A stretch of DNA of 19,247 nt, taken from contig CABUBY010000022.1 in NCBI GenBank assembly GCA_902489955.1, forward strand, positions 1-19,247, read 5' to 3'. Shown here piece after piece: positions 1-7,130 of this stretch. Under the pieces are notes generated by a model, which saw nothing but the letters and a program-made list of their open reading frames with translations, was not told where the DNA came from and made no database searches. This DNA comes from an uncultured Collinsella sp. GTDB lineage: Bacteria; Actinomycetota; Coriobacteriia; Coriobacteriales; Coriobacteriaceae. How positions within the stretch are numbered: the stretch's first letter is position 1; every line of letters starts with the position of its first letter. A program made the position numbers and the translations under genes.

Positions 1-579
1 AACCCCGGCAGCGTCGCGCATCCCGAGGCTCACGCTCACGGCGAGTCCGACGTGCTGCTGCGCACCCAGACCTCGGGCGTGCAGATCCACACCATGGAGT
101 CGCAGAAGCCGCCCATCTACATGATCTGCCCGGGCACTGTCTACCGTCCCGACACGGCCGACGCCTGTCACCTGCCGCAGTTCAACCAGATTGAGGGTCT
201 GGTCGTCGACGAGGGTATCACCTTTGGCGATCTTAAGGGCACGCTTGACTACTTTGTTAAGTGCATGTTTGGCGAGGACCGCAAGACGCGCTACCGCCCG
301 CACTTCTTCCCCTTCACCGAGCCCAGCTGCGAGGTGGACGTGAGCTGCCACGTCTGCGGCGGCAAGGGCTGCAACTTCTGCAAGCACAGCGGCTGGATTG
401 AGATCCTGGGCTGCGGCATGGTCGACCCCAACGTTCTGATCAACTGCGGCATCGACCCCGAGAAGTACACCGGCTTCGCCTTTGGTATTGGCGCCGAGCG
501 CGTCGCGGCACTGCGCTACGACTTGCCTGACCTTAGAACTCTCATGACTGGCGATATGCGTTTCCTGAATCAGTTCTAG
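1..579 (+). CDS. pheS: Phenylalanyl-tRNA synthetase alpha subunit, C-terminal part (5' truncated)
   Basis: The reading frame is open from base 1 to the TAG at 577-579, giving the last 192 residues of PheS; bacterial PheS is usually about 330-350 residues, so roughly the C-terminal 55% is present. PheS carries the class II aminoacylation site that attaches phenylalanine to tRNA-Phe in the cytoplasmic alpha2beta2 enzyme. Visible motifs are the class II motif 2 region ([12 protein letters not shown]), the phenylalanine-pocket segment [14 protein letters not shown], and the motif 3 segment [16 protein letters not shown] near the end. A four-cysteine cluster (CxxCxxxxCxxC, codons at about 349-384) is present; I recall similar clusters in many Gram-positive PheS proteins. 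pheT follows on the same strand after 206 nt, a long gap for this pair. The start lies outside the window. The stop codon sits inside a 22-bp tandem duplication. Confidence 0.97.
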   Translation, partial: NPGSVAHPEAHAHGESDVLLRTQTSGVQIHTMESQKPPIYMICPGTVYRPDTADACHLPQFNQIEGLVVDEGITFGDLKGTLDYFVKCMFGEDRKTRYRPHFFPFTEPSCEVDVSCHVCGGKGCNFCKHSGWIEILGCGMVDPNVLINCGIDPEKYTGFAFGIGAERVAALRYDLPDLRTLMTGDMRFLNQF

Positions 580-619
580 GCTGCGGCTTGCCCAAGCCTA
601 GGCTGCGGCTTGCCCAAGC
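576..619. repeat. 22-bp perfect tandem duplication over the pheS stop codon
   Basis: Bases 576-597 and 598-619 are identical 22-mers that begin CTAGGCTGCGG. The first copy contains the pheS stop (577-579). Each unit includes GCTTGCCCAAGC, a short self-complementary segment (GCTTG/CAAGC). The second copy is wholly non-coding, so a read-through ribosome would not extend pheS meaningfully. It looks like a recent slippage or duplication event. Confidence 0.95.
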
Positions 620-698
620 ACGGCACCTCGGCGCTCATTCGTCGCTTGCGTACCAAAGTACGCGGCGCTCCTCTTTCGGGCCGATCTGCCGCACTTGG
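614..698. repeat. Nested hairpin in the pheS-pheT spacer
   Basis: Outer arms CCAAGCACGGCA (614-625) and TGCCGCACTTGG (687-698) pair except for a 2x2 internal loop. An inner hairpin GCGTAC/GTACGC (648-653 / 658-663, loop CAAA) extends through a small bulge by CGC/GCG. No U-tract follows, so it is not a standard terminator. It may be a transcript-stabilising, processing or attenuating structure between pheS and pheT, or a member of a dispersed intergenic element (compare 13214-13316). Function unknown. Confidence 0.55.
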
Positions 699-785
699 AC
701 AACCCTCGCTTTGTAAGGAATGTTCACAAAGTTGAAGTTTCCACCTGCATCTCTTCGCAGGCTTTCAGTATGAAAGGAGAGCTAG

Positions 786-3239
786 ATGCGTGTTTCTTAC
801 GACTGGCTCAAGACCATGATCGATATTCCGGAGGATCCCAAGACCCTTTCGGACGAATATATCCGTACCGGCACCGAGGTCGAGGCGATCGACACCGTGG
901 GCGAGTCCTTCGACCACGTGGTGACCGCCAAGGTGCTCACCAAGATCCCGCACCCCGATAGCGACCACATGTATGTGTGCTCGGTCGACGTGGGCGACAA
1001 GAATCTCGACGCCGACGGCAATCCCGCTCCGCTGCAGATCGTCTGCGGCGCGCAGAACTTCGAGGCCGGCGACCACATCGTCACGGCCATGATTGGCGCC
1101 GTGCTTCCCGGCGACGTCAAGATCAAGAAGAGCAAGCTTCGCGGCGTCGTGTCCATGGGCATGAACTGCTCCGCGCGCGAGCTCGGCCTGGGTGGCGACC
1201 ACTCCGGCATTATGATCCTGCCCGAGGATACGCCCTGCGGCATGCCGTTTGCCGAGTACGTGGGCTCGAGCGACACCGTGCTCGACTGTGAGATCACGCC
1301 CAACCGTCCCGACTGCCTGTCCATGATCGGCATGGCCCGCGAGACCGGCGCCATCTTCGACCGCGATTTCCACGTTGAGCTGCCCGCCATCAAGGTCGAG
1401 ACCGGCCGCGCGACCGACGACGAGCTTTCCGTCGAGATCGCCGACGAGGGCCTGTGCGACCGCTACGTTGCCCGCATCGTGCGCAACGTCAAGGTCGGCC
1501 CGTCGCCAGACTGGATGGTCAAGCGCCTCAACGCCCTAGGCGTGCGCCCGCACAACAACATCGTCGACATCACCAACTACGTGATGATGCTCACCGGTCA
1601 GCCGCTGCACGCCTTTGACCTGGACACCTTTGCCGAGCGCGATGGCCACCGTCGTGTGGTGGTTCGTGCCGCCCAGCAGGACGAGAAGTTCACGACGCTC
1701 GACGGCGAGGAGCGCACGCTCGACGCCGGCATGGGCCTCATCACCGACGGCGAGCGCCCCGTGGCGTTGGCCGGCGTTATGGGTGGCATGGATTCCGAGA
1801 TCGAGGACGATACCGTTGACGTGATGGTCGAGAGCGCCTGCTTCAACGCCGGCCGCACCTCGCACACCAGCCGCGACCTTTCGCTGATCTCCGACGCCTC
1901 CATTCGCTTTGAGCGCCAGGTTGACGAGACCGGCTGCGTGGATGTTGCCAACGTTACCTGCGCGCTGATTGAGGAGATCGCCGGCGGCGAGGTCGCTCCC
2001 GGCTATGTGGACGTGTTCCCCGCGCCCAAGACCATCGACAGCATCAAGCTGCGCCTGGCCCGCGTGCACGCCATCTGCGGTGCCGACATCGAGTCCGACT
2101 TTATCGAGCGCTCGCTCACCCGCCTGGGCTGCACCGTCGAGCGCGACGGCGAGGACTTTATGGTCACGCCGCCGAGCTTCCGTCCCGACCTGCCGCGTGA
2201 GATCGACCTGATCGAGGAGGTCTTGCGCTTATGGGGCATGGGCCGCGTGACGGCGACCATTCCGGCTGCCAAGAACCACATCGGCGGTCTGACCCGCGAG
2301 CAGAAGCTCACTCGTAAGGTCGGCGAGATCCTGCGCGCCTGCGGCCTCAACGAGACCACGACTTTTGGCTTTGCCGCCCCGGGCGACCTGGAGAAGATCG
2401 GTATGTCCACCGAGGGTCGCGGTTGCCCCGTGGTGCTCATGAACCCGCTGGTAGCCGAGCAGACCGAGATGCGCCGCTCGCTGTTGCCAGGCCTGTTGCA
2501 GTCTGTGGCCTACAACGAGGCCCACGGCACGCCCAACGTGCATCTGTACGAGGTCGGCAGCTTGTTCCACGGTCGCGAGAACGCCAGCCTGCCCAAGGAG
2601 ACCAAGTCCGTGGCGGGCGTGCTCTCGGGCCAGTGGAGCGAGCGGTCCTGGAACATGAAGTACCGTAAGCTGCGCTTCTTCTTTGGCAAGGGCATTGTCG
2701 AGGAGCTGCTTGCTCAGCTGCGCATCGAGAAGGTTCGCTTCCGTCCCGTCGAGGGCGAGGGCTATGCCTTCCTGCAGCCGGGTCGTGCGGCTGAGGTTCT
2801 GTCCGGCGGCACCGTGCTGGGCTGGGTTGGCGAGATCCACCCCAAGGCGCGCGAGGCCATGGGCATCGACGAGGTCGTCGTTGCCTTTGAGCTCGACTTG
2901 GACAAGCTGATCAAGGGCGCCCGCAACCAGGAGAACTACCGCGAGTTCTCGCAGTACCCGGCCGTTGAGCACGACCTTGCTATCGTGGTCGACAACACTG
3001 TGACCTGCGAGGATCTTGAGCGCCGTATTACCAGCGCCGGAGGCAAGCTGCTCGAGGGCGTGCGCCTGTTCGACGTCTACCGCGATCCCGTCCGTATCGG
3101 TGCGGGCAAGAAGTCCATGGCCTTTGCGCTTACGTATCGCTCCGACGACCACACGCTCACCAGCGAAGAGGTCGAAAAAGCGCACCAGAAGATCGTCACC
3201 AAGGTGTGCAAGGGCGTAAACGGCGAGGTCCGCGGCTAG
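786..3239 (+). CDS. pheT: Phenylalanyl-tRNA synthetase beta subunit
   Basis: The product is 817 residues, normal for bacterial PheT (about 790-820), and forms the alpha2beta2 synthetase with PheS. In order: an EMAP/tRNA-binding OB fold at about residues 43-138 (KVLTKIPHPDSDHMYVC, then GAQNFEAGD); the conserved TPNRPDCLS segment near 170 leading into the B3/B4 editing region, which hydrolyses Tyr-tRNA-Phe; a B5 helix-turn-helix domain at about 421-484; a catalytic-like core; and the C-terminal anticodon-binding FDX-ACB domain at about 718-816 (QYPAVEHDLAIVV). The ATG at 786 has an AAGGAGA ribosome site at 774-780. It is probably cotranscribed with pheS despite the 206-nt gap, since no clear promoter or terminator was seen between them. 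A good intrinsic terminator follows at 3348-3382. Confidence 0.98.
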   Translation: MRVSYDWLKTMIDIPEDPKTLSDEYIRTGTEVEAIDTVGESFDHVVTAKVLTKIPHPDSDHMYVCSVDVGDKNLDADGNPAPLQIVCGAQNFEAGDHIVTAMIGAVLPGDVKIKKSKLRGVVSMGMNCSARELGLGGDHSGIMILPEDTPCGMPFAEYVGSSDTVLDCEITPNRPDCLSMIGMARETGAIFDRDFHVELPAIKVETGRATDDELSVEIADEGLCDRYVARIVRNVKVGPSPDWMVKRLNALGVRPHNNIVDITNYVMMLTGQPLHAFDLDTFAERDGHRRVVVRAAQQDEKFTTLDGEERTLDAGMGLITDGERPVALAGVMGGMDSEIEDDTVDVMVESACFNAGRTSHTSRDLSLISDASIRFERQVDETGCVDVANVTCALIEEIAGGEVAPGYVDVFPAPKTIDSIKLRLARVHAICGADIESDFIERSLTRLGCTVERDGEDFMVTPPSFRPDLPREIDLIEEVLRLWGMGRVTATIPAAKNHIGGLTREQKLTRKVGEILRACGLNETTTFGFAAPGDLEKIGMSTEGRGCPVVLMNPLVAEQTEMRRSLLPGLLQSVAYNEAHGTPNVHLYEVGSLFHGRENASLPKETKSVAGVLSGQWSERSWNMKYRKLRFFFGKGIVEELLAQLRIEKVRFRPVEGEGYAFLQPGRAAEVLSGGTVLGWVGEIHPKAREAMGIDEVVVAFELDLDKLIKGARNQENYREFSQYPAVEHDLAIVVDNTVTCEDLERRITSAGGKLLEGVRLFDVYRDPVRIGAGKKSMAFALTYRSDDHTLTSEEVEKAHQKIVTKVCKGVNGEVRG

Positions 3240-3347
3240 GTCCTGCGCTGGGGTATGGGTCAGCGGTGGCTGCTGCCGAGTCCTACGTGACTGCTGTGCC
3301 CGGTATAAGGCACCGTTGAGCCTGCATATATGACACGCGCATTACAT

Positions 3348-3382
3348 AACGGCGTGCTGCTTTGTCGGCAGTGCGCCGTTTT
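3348..3382 (+). terminator. Intrinsic terminator after pheT, overlapping the cbiM promoter
   Basis: A 13-bp stem (3348-3360 with 3368-3380, two G-U wobbles, 7-nt loop) starts AACGGCG and closes CGCCGTT, then runs into a short T run (3379-3382). It lies 109 nt after the pheT stop. The loop contains the proposed -35 element of the cbiM promoter, so termination and initiation share the same bases. The T-tract is short, so termination may be incomplete. Confidence 0.7.
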
Positions 3383-3390
3383 GCTATGAT
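3362..3390 (+). promoter_or_regulatory. Promoter of the cbiMQO operon
   Basis: TTGTCG (3362-3367), 17 bp, then TATGAT (3385-3390) preceded by TGC, which makes an extended -10 element (TGCTATGAT). Transcription would start near 3397, just before the palindrome at 3401-3428. Confidence 0.7.
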
Positions 3391-3400
3391 AGCCCGCGGC

Positions 3401-3428
3401 GTGTTACGAATCTGACATTACGTAACAC
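3401..3428. promoter_or_regulatory. Palindromic operator, NikR-like (GTGTTAC-N14-GTAACAC)
   Basis: GTGTTAC (3401-3407) and GTAACAC (3422-3428) are perfect inverted half-sites separated by 14 bp; the repeat extends one more base inward (G/C). From memory of comparative genomics of nickel transporters, this matches one of the NikR operator classes in sequence and spacing. It covers the expected transcription start of cbiM, the right place for nickel-dependent repression. No nikR gene lies in the window, so the regulator is an inference. Confidence 0.7.
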
Positions 3429-3485
3429 TGGAAAGGTGATTCAAGCGGCGTTGCAATTCCGTGCGCCGATAACCGGGAGGCGTAC

Positions 3486-4571
3486 ATGCACATTCCAGAT
3501 AATTATCTGTCCCCGCAGACCGATGCCGTTATGTCGGTGGCGATGGTGCCCGTTTGGATCCACTGCATCAAGAAGGTGCGCGCCACGCTCGATCGCGAGC
3601 ACATGGCTTTCCTGGGCATCTGCGCCGCGTTCTCCTTCTTGCTCATGATGTTCAACGTGCCGCTGCCTGGCGGCACCACGGGCCACGCCGTCGGCGGCGC
3701 GCTCATCGCGCTGCTGCTGGGCCCCGAGGCCGCGGCTATCGCGGTTTCGGTCGCGCTGGCGCTGCAAGCGCTGCTGTTTGGCGACGGCGGCATCCTGTCC
3801 TTTGGCGCTAACTGCTTTAACATGGCCTTCGTGTTGCCGTTTGCCGCAGCCATCGTGTTCCGCGCGCTTAACAGCCGTTTGCACGACAAGAGCTGGGGCA
3901 CCTCGGTTTCGGCCATCGTAAGCGGCTGGGTCGGCCTGTGCCTGGCGGCCCTGTGCGCTGCCATCGAGTTCGGCATTCAGCCGATGCTCTTCACCAACGC
4001 CTCGGGTGCCCCGCTATACTGCCCCTTCCCGCTGTCTGTTTCCATTCCGGCCATGTTGATTCCGCACATGCTGGTAGCCGGTGTGGTCGAGGGCGTGGCG
4101 ACTGCCGCGATCTACGGCTTTATCAAGAAGACGGCGCCGGGCGTTATCGTCGGCCCCGAAGTCGCCGATGGACAGCTTACTGCCGAGGGCGCAGCCGCCA
4201 AGAAGACCTCGCTGGTCCCCACGCTCATCCTGGTCGCCGTGCTTGTCGTGGCCACGCCGCTGGGCCTGCTGGCCACGGGTGACGCATGGGGCGAGTGGGA
4301 CGCCGAGGGCGCCGCGACCGCCGTTCAGGAGGCTGGTGACGACAGCCTGCAGGCTTCGGTCGGCCTTGATACCCCGACCTTTGCCGACGCTCTGCCTACG
4401 GGTGATTACCTGCAGGCCTATTCCGAGGAGCAGGGCCTTGGCTTTGCCGGTCAGGCTGCCATGTATATCCTGTCCGGCGTGATTGGCGTGGCGGTGCTCA
4501 CCATCGCATTCCGCCTGATCTCGCTGACGGTTAAGGAAAGCGGTGCTCATGGCAATAGCCGAGCTGCCTAG
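3486..4571 (+). CDS. cbiM: ECF transporter substrate-binding component CbiM/NikM with fused N-like domain (Ni/Co uptake)
   Basis: This integral membrane protein of 361 residues begins MHIPDNYLSP, the hallmark N-terminus of CbiM/NikM, in which the free amino group and His2 take part in metal binding. Residues 1 to about 220 form the hydrophobic CbiM core (for example MPFG-type segments GGTTGHAVGGALIALLLGP and FGANCFNMAFVLP). A long C-terminal extension contains PLGLLATGDAWGEW near residue 257, the signature of the small N component (PDGLE/CbiN-like), and then a final membrane helix. M and N are therefore fused, as in many NikMN proteins, which explains the absence of a separate cbiN. The ATG at 3486 follows GGGAGG at about 3475-3480. 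It overlaps cbiQ. The metal is not set by the protein sequence alone; the NikR-like operator upstream favours nickel. Confidence 0.93.
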   Translation: MHIPDNYLSPQTDAVMSVAMVPVWIHCIKKVRATLDREHMAFLGICAAFSFLLMMFNVPLPGGTTGHAVGGALIALLLGPEAAAIAVSVALALQALLFGDGGILSFGANCFNMAFVLPFAAAIVFRALNSRLHDKSWGTSVSAIVSGWVGLCLAALCAAIEFGIQPMLFTNASGAPLYCPFPLSVSIPAMLIPHMLVAGVVEGVATAAIYGFIKKTAPGVIVGPEVADGQLTAEGAAAKKTSLVPTLILVAVLVVATPLGLLATGDAWGEWDAEGAATAVQEAGDDSLQASVGLDTPTFADALPTGDYLQAYSEEQGLGFAGQAAMYILSGVIGVAVLTIAFRLISLTVKESGAHGNSRAA

Positions 4572-5385
4572 CTGGCTTGCGGCCGAGGAGCGATATGAGC
4601 CCGTGGGGGCTCGGCATCGTGTGATGCAAAAGAATGTCCTGCACCTGGCGAGCCTGCTTGAGCGGGTTCATCTGGGTGGAGGCGCGCACGAGGGCGGGTC
4701 GATGGTCGACCGCGCCCTTTCTTGCGTTTCGGCTCCGGTGCGCCTGGTGGGGATGTTCGTTTGCGTCCTGTGCGTGTGTCTGACGCAGAGCCCGCTGTAC
4801 CTGATGCTGATGGCGGCTATCGCGCTGGTGCTGGTCGCGGTGCGCCCCGCGCGCGGGTTGCGCGCGACCTTTGTGCCGGCGCTTGGCGCCGCGGGGCTCG
4901 CCGTGGTTTTGGCGCTGCCTGCCCTGCTGCTGGGCGCTTCCGCTACGGGCGCCATGCTCAAAATTGCGCTTAAGACGTTCATTAACGTGTCGCTCGTGCT
5001 GGGCGTTTCGTGGACGCTCACCTGGAGCCGCATGTCGGCGGCGCTCAAGATGCTGCATCTACCCGACGAGGTCATCTTTACGTTTGATATGGCGCTCAAG
5101 CACATCGAGGTGCTGGGTCGCACGGCGCACAATCTGTGCGAATCGGTCATGCTGCGCAGCGTTGGCCGTGCGCCTGAGGGATTTTCGCGTACCGATTCGA
5201 TCGCGGGTATCATGGGCATGACCTTTATCAAGGCGATGGAATGCAGCCGCGCGATGGACGAGGCCATGCTGTGCCGCGGTTTTGCGGGTGCGTATCCGGC
5301 GCCCGCGCGCGCCGGGTTTGGCTGGCGCGATGCGGTCTATGCGGCCGGCGTGGCGCTGCTGGCGGTGTTGTGCGCCGTGCTGTAG
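4549..5385 (+). CDS. cbiQ: ECF transporter transmembrane coupling protein CbiQ (EcfT)
   Basis: The product is about 278 residues, usual for CbiQ/EcfT, with several hydrophobic segments at about residues 60-140 and a last one at the C-terminus. It couples the ATPase to the metal-binding CbiM in the membrane. The cytoplasmic part has the EcfT coupling helices: MLRSVG at about residue 201 and AMDEAMLCRGF later, the latter corresponding to the conserved Ala-Arg-Gly motif with Cys in place of Ala. The ATG at 4549 is preferred; a GTG at 4543 in the same frame is possible, and the ribosome site AAGGA (4533-4537) suits either. The start overlaps the cbiM end by 23 bases, which implies translational coupling. 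Confidence 0.92.
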   Translation: MAIAELPSWLAAEERYEPVGARHRVMQKNVLHLASLLERVHLGGGAHEGGSMVDRALSCVSAPVRLVGMFVCVLCVCLTQSPLYLMLMAAIALVLVAVRPARGLRATFVPALGAAGLAVVLALPALLLGASATGAMLKIALKTFINVSLVLGVSWTLTWSRMSAALKMLHLPDEVIFTFDMALKHIEVLGRTAHNLCESVMLRSVGRAPEGFSRTDSIAGIMGMTFIKAMECSRAMDEAMLCRGFAGAYPAPARAGFGWRDAVYAAGVALLAVLCAVL

Positions 5386-5431
5386 GCGCTGCTGGTTCCG
5401 GCTGGGGATGCAAATAGGGAAGGGCGACGTT

Positions 5432-6202
5432 TTGACGACCGATATGAATAGTGCGGCGGGCACGAACGGTGCGGGCGGCGCCGAGGGCGCGCCGCTTATT
5501 GAGTTGCGCGACGTGGTGTTCTCCTATGCGGGACATACGGTTGTCGATGGCGTGTCGCTGCAGGTCGATCGTGGTGAACTCGTTGCCCTGCTCGGTCCCA
5601 ACGGCTGCGGTAAGACGACGATTATGCGTCTTATTAACGGCCTTGAACTCGCGGACGCAGGGGCATACCTGTTTGACGGGTGTATGGTCGATGCGGCATA
5701 TCTCAAGGATTCCGCGACGGCCCAGCGGTTCCATCAGCGCGTGGGCTTTGTGTTCCAGAATGCCGACGCCCAGTTGTTCTGCGCTACGGTGGGTGAGGAA
5801 GTTGCTTTTGGTCCCGCGCAGATGGGGCTGCCGGCAGACGAGCTCGACCGTCGCGTGCACGATGCCATGGAACTGTTTCAAGTTGCCGACCTGGTCGATG
5901 CCTCGCCCTATCAGCTTTCGGGTGGGCAAAAGAAGCGTGTGGCGCTGGCGGCAGTCGTATCGATGAACCCCGATACCTTGGTTCTCGACGAACCTACTAA
6001 TGGGCTCGACGAGGATTCATGCGACATCGTGGTCAACTTCTTGCTGGCCTACGTCGCGGCGGGTAAGACGGTCTTGATGAGCACACATCACCTGGATTTG
6101 GTGCGACGCCTGGGTGCCCGTGCAATCTATATCGATCGATATCACCATGTGGTCGAGGCGCCTTCGCCGTCGTATGGAACCGAAAGCGGTGCTACGGACT
6201 AG
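5432..6202 (+). CDS. cbiO: ECF transporter ATP-binding protein CbiO
   Basis: This ABC ATPase of about 256 residues powers the CbiMQO metal importer. It shows Walker A GPNGCGKTT (Lys61 from the chosen start), the Q-loop FVFQNADAQLF typical of CbiO/EcfA, signature LSGGQKKRVALA, Walker B TLVLDEPTNGLDE, and the switch histidine in MSTHHLDL. The start is uncertain. A TTG at 5432 is chosen because GGGAAGGG (5417-5424) lies 7 nt before it. The ATG at 5408 has no good ribosome site, and the ATG at 5444 is too far from one. The first 22 or so residues are a Gly/Ala-rich tail before the ABC core. It is the third gene of the operon, 46 nt after cbiQ. Confidence 0.93.
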   Translation: MTTDMNSAAGTNGAGGAEGAPLIELRDVVFSYAGHTVVDGVSLQVDRGELVALLGPNGCGKTTIMRLINGLELADAGAYLFDGCMVDAAYLKDSATAQRFHQRVGFVFQNADAQLFCATVGEEVAFGPAQMGLPADELDRRVHDAMELFQVADLVDASPYQLSGGQKKRVALAAVVSMNPDTLVLDEPTNGLDEDSCDIVVNFLLAYVAAGKTVLMSTHHLDLVRRLGARAIYIDRYHHVVEAPSPSYGTESGATD

Positions 6203-6222
6203 TTGCTGCGTAGAGCGTGCGT

Positions 6223-6240
6223 AGCCGCCCGCGCGGCTTT
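6223..6240 (+). terminator. Weak hairpin after cbiO
   Basis: AGCCGC (6223-6228) and GCGGCT (6233-6238) form a 6-bp GC-rich stem with a 4-nt loop followed by only TTT. It sits 20 nt after cbiO and could be a leaky terminator before the next gene. Confidence 0.4.
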
Positions 6241-6247
6241 GCCGTGA

Positions 6248-6256
6248 TGGTATAGT
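6248..6256 (+). promoter_or_regulatory. Extended -10 promoter of the phospholipase C-like gene
   Basis: TGGTATAGT reads as an extended -10 element (TGN then TATAGT at 6251-6256). No good -35 hexamer is present at 16-18 bp upstream. Transcription from about 6263 would give a very short leader before the start at 6282. Confidence 0.45.
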
Positions 6257-6281
6257 TATCCAGGTTTTTATGGGGGTGGCT

Positions 6282-7130
6282 ATGCCAAGCTGGAACATTC
6301 ATATCGCTCAGACGGAGCGTTTGCTGGAGCGCACCGGTGCGCTTGCCAATAGCGTGCGCGACCGCAATGCCTTTTTGTTTGGCTGCGTGGTTCCGGATAT
6401 CTTCGTGGGCTATATGGTCCCTGGCATCGCCGATCCCATCCCGTACCGCATTACGCACTTTGCAAAGCCCGAGCCTATCCCTAAGCCTCGTGAGCATGAG
6501 TTCTGGGATACCTATGTGGCACCGTTGCTTAAAAGTTCGCCCACCGGTGCGCCAGCTGCCGCGACCTCGATTGTCGAGGAGCGCGAGCGACTCAATCGGG
6601 TGCATTATCCCCAACGTTACAAGGACGCCGAGCCGGTCGCCGGTCCCGGTGCTAGCGAGCTTTCGCTCGCGCCCGATGACGTGGCGCAGTCGCTGCTCGA
6701 TCTGACGCTGGGCGTTTGGTCGCATCTGGTGGCCGATACCGTATGGAATACGCGTGTGAATCAGTACCTGGAGGCGCACGGCGGCAAGCCGTGCGAGGAA
6801 TTCCGCATTAAAAAGCAAGGCGACTTTGACTGGTTTGGCAAGACACTCGGCATCGTTTCGATACCGCGCGCGACCGATCGCCTGTATACTGCGGTGACCC
6901 GTTTTGGTCAGTATCCCATCCATAAGGAGTATGTGCTCAAGACCATCGGCGTTATGCACGAGATTGTACGCGAAAACCCCGGCGAGTCCGATCATCCGCC
7001 GTATCGCCTGCTAACCGAGGAGTTTTTCGATACAACGTTTACCGAGGTCATCGAGCTAACCGAGGCGGGATTTGCGGCTCGCGTCGAATCGCCCGATATG
7101 CCTGCGCTTCCCCTGATTGCTAGCTGCTAG
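6282..7130 (+). CDS. Putative zinc-dependent phospholipase C-like protein
   Basis: The product is 282 residues from ATG 6282, chosen because GGGGGTGG lies directly upstream; ATG 6270 in frame would add four residues. The spacing of likely metal ligands resembles the zinc-dependent phospholipase C / S1-P1 nuclease fold: an N-terminal segment with Trp4 and His7 (MPSWNIHIAQ), FLFGCVVPDIF with Asp39, THFA with His59, and LGVWSHLVADTVWN with His148 and Asp152 (HxxxD). I see no signal peptide, so unlike the secreted clostridial enzymes it is probably cytoplasmic, and its substrate is unknown. Family assignment rests on motif spacing only. It follows cbiO by about 80 nt with its own candidate promoter and converges on the minus-strand gene at 7127-8200; both stop codons share one CTAG. 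Alternative: an uncharacterised family of the same fold. Confidence 0.6.
   Translation: MPSWNIHIAQTERLLERTGALANSVRDRNAFLFGCVVPDIFVGYMVPGIADPIPYRITHFAKPEPIPKPREHEFWDTYVAPLLKSSPTGAPAAATSIVEERERLNRVHYPQRYKDAEPVAGPGASELSLAPDDVAQSLLDLTLGVWSHLVADTVWNTRVNQYLEAHGGKPCEEFRIKKQGDFDWFGKTLGIVSIPRATDRLYTAVTRFGQYPIHKEYVLKTIGVMHEIVRENPGESDHPPYRLLTEEFFDTTFTEVIELTEAGFAARVESPDMPALPLIASC

Noticed and set aside
349..384. Four-cysteine cluster in PheS as a novel zinc site
   Set aside because: I recall similar CxxC pairs in many Gram-positive PheS proteins, so it is not treated as new.
576..619. Start of a CRISPR array
   Set aside because: There are only two directly adjacent copies with no spacers, and no cas genes.
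2229..3185. Long minus-strand open frame inside pheT
   Set aside because: It lies wholly within pheT, has no ribosome site of note and shows no domain; it is a codon-bias shadow.
3240..3485. Cobalamin riboswitch upstream of cbiM
   Set aside because: No B12-box-like sequence was found. The region is explained by a terminator, a promoter and a palindromic operator.
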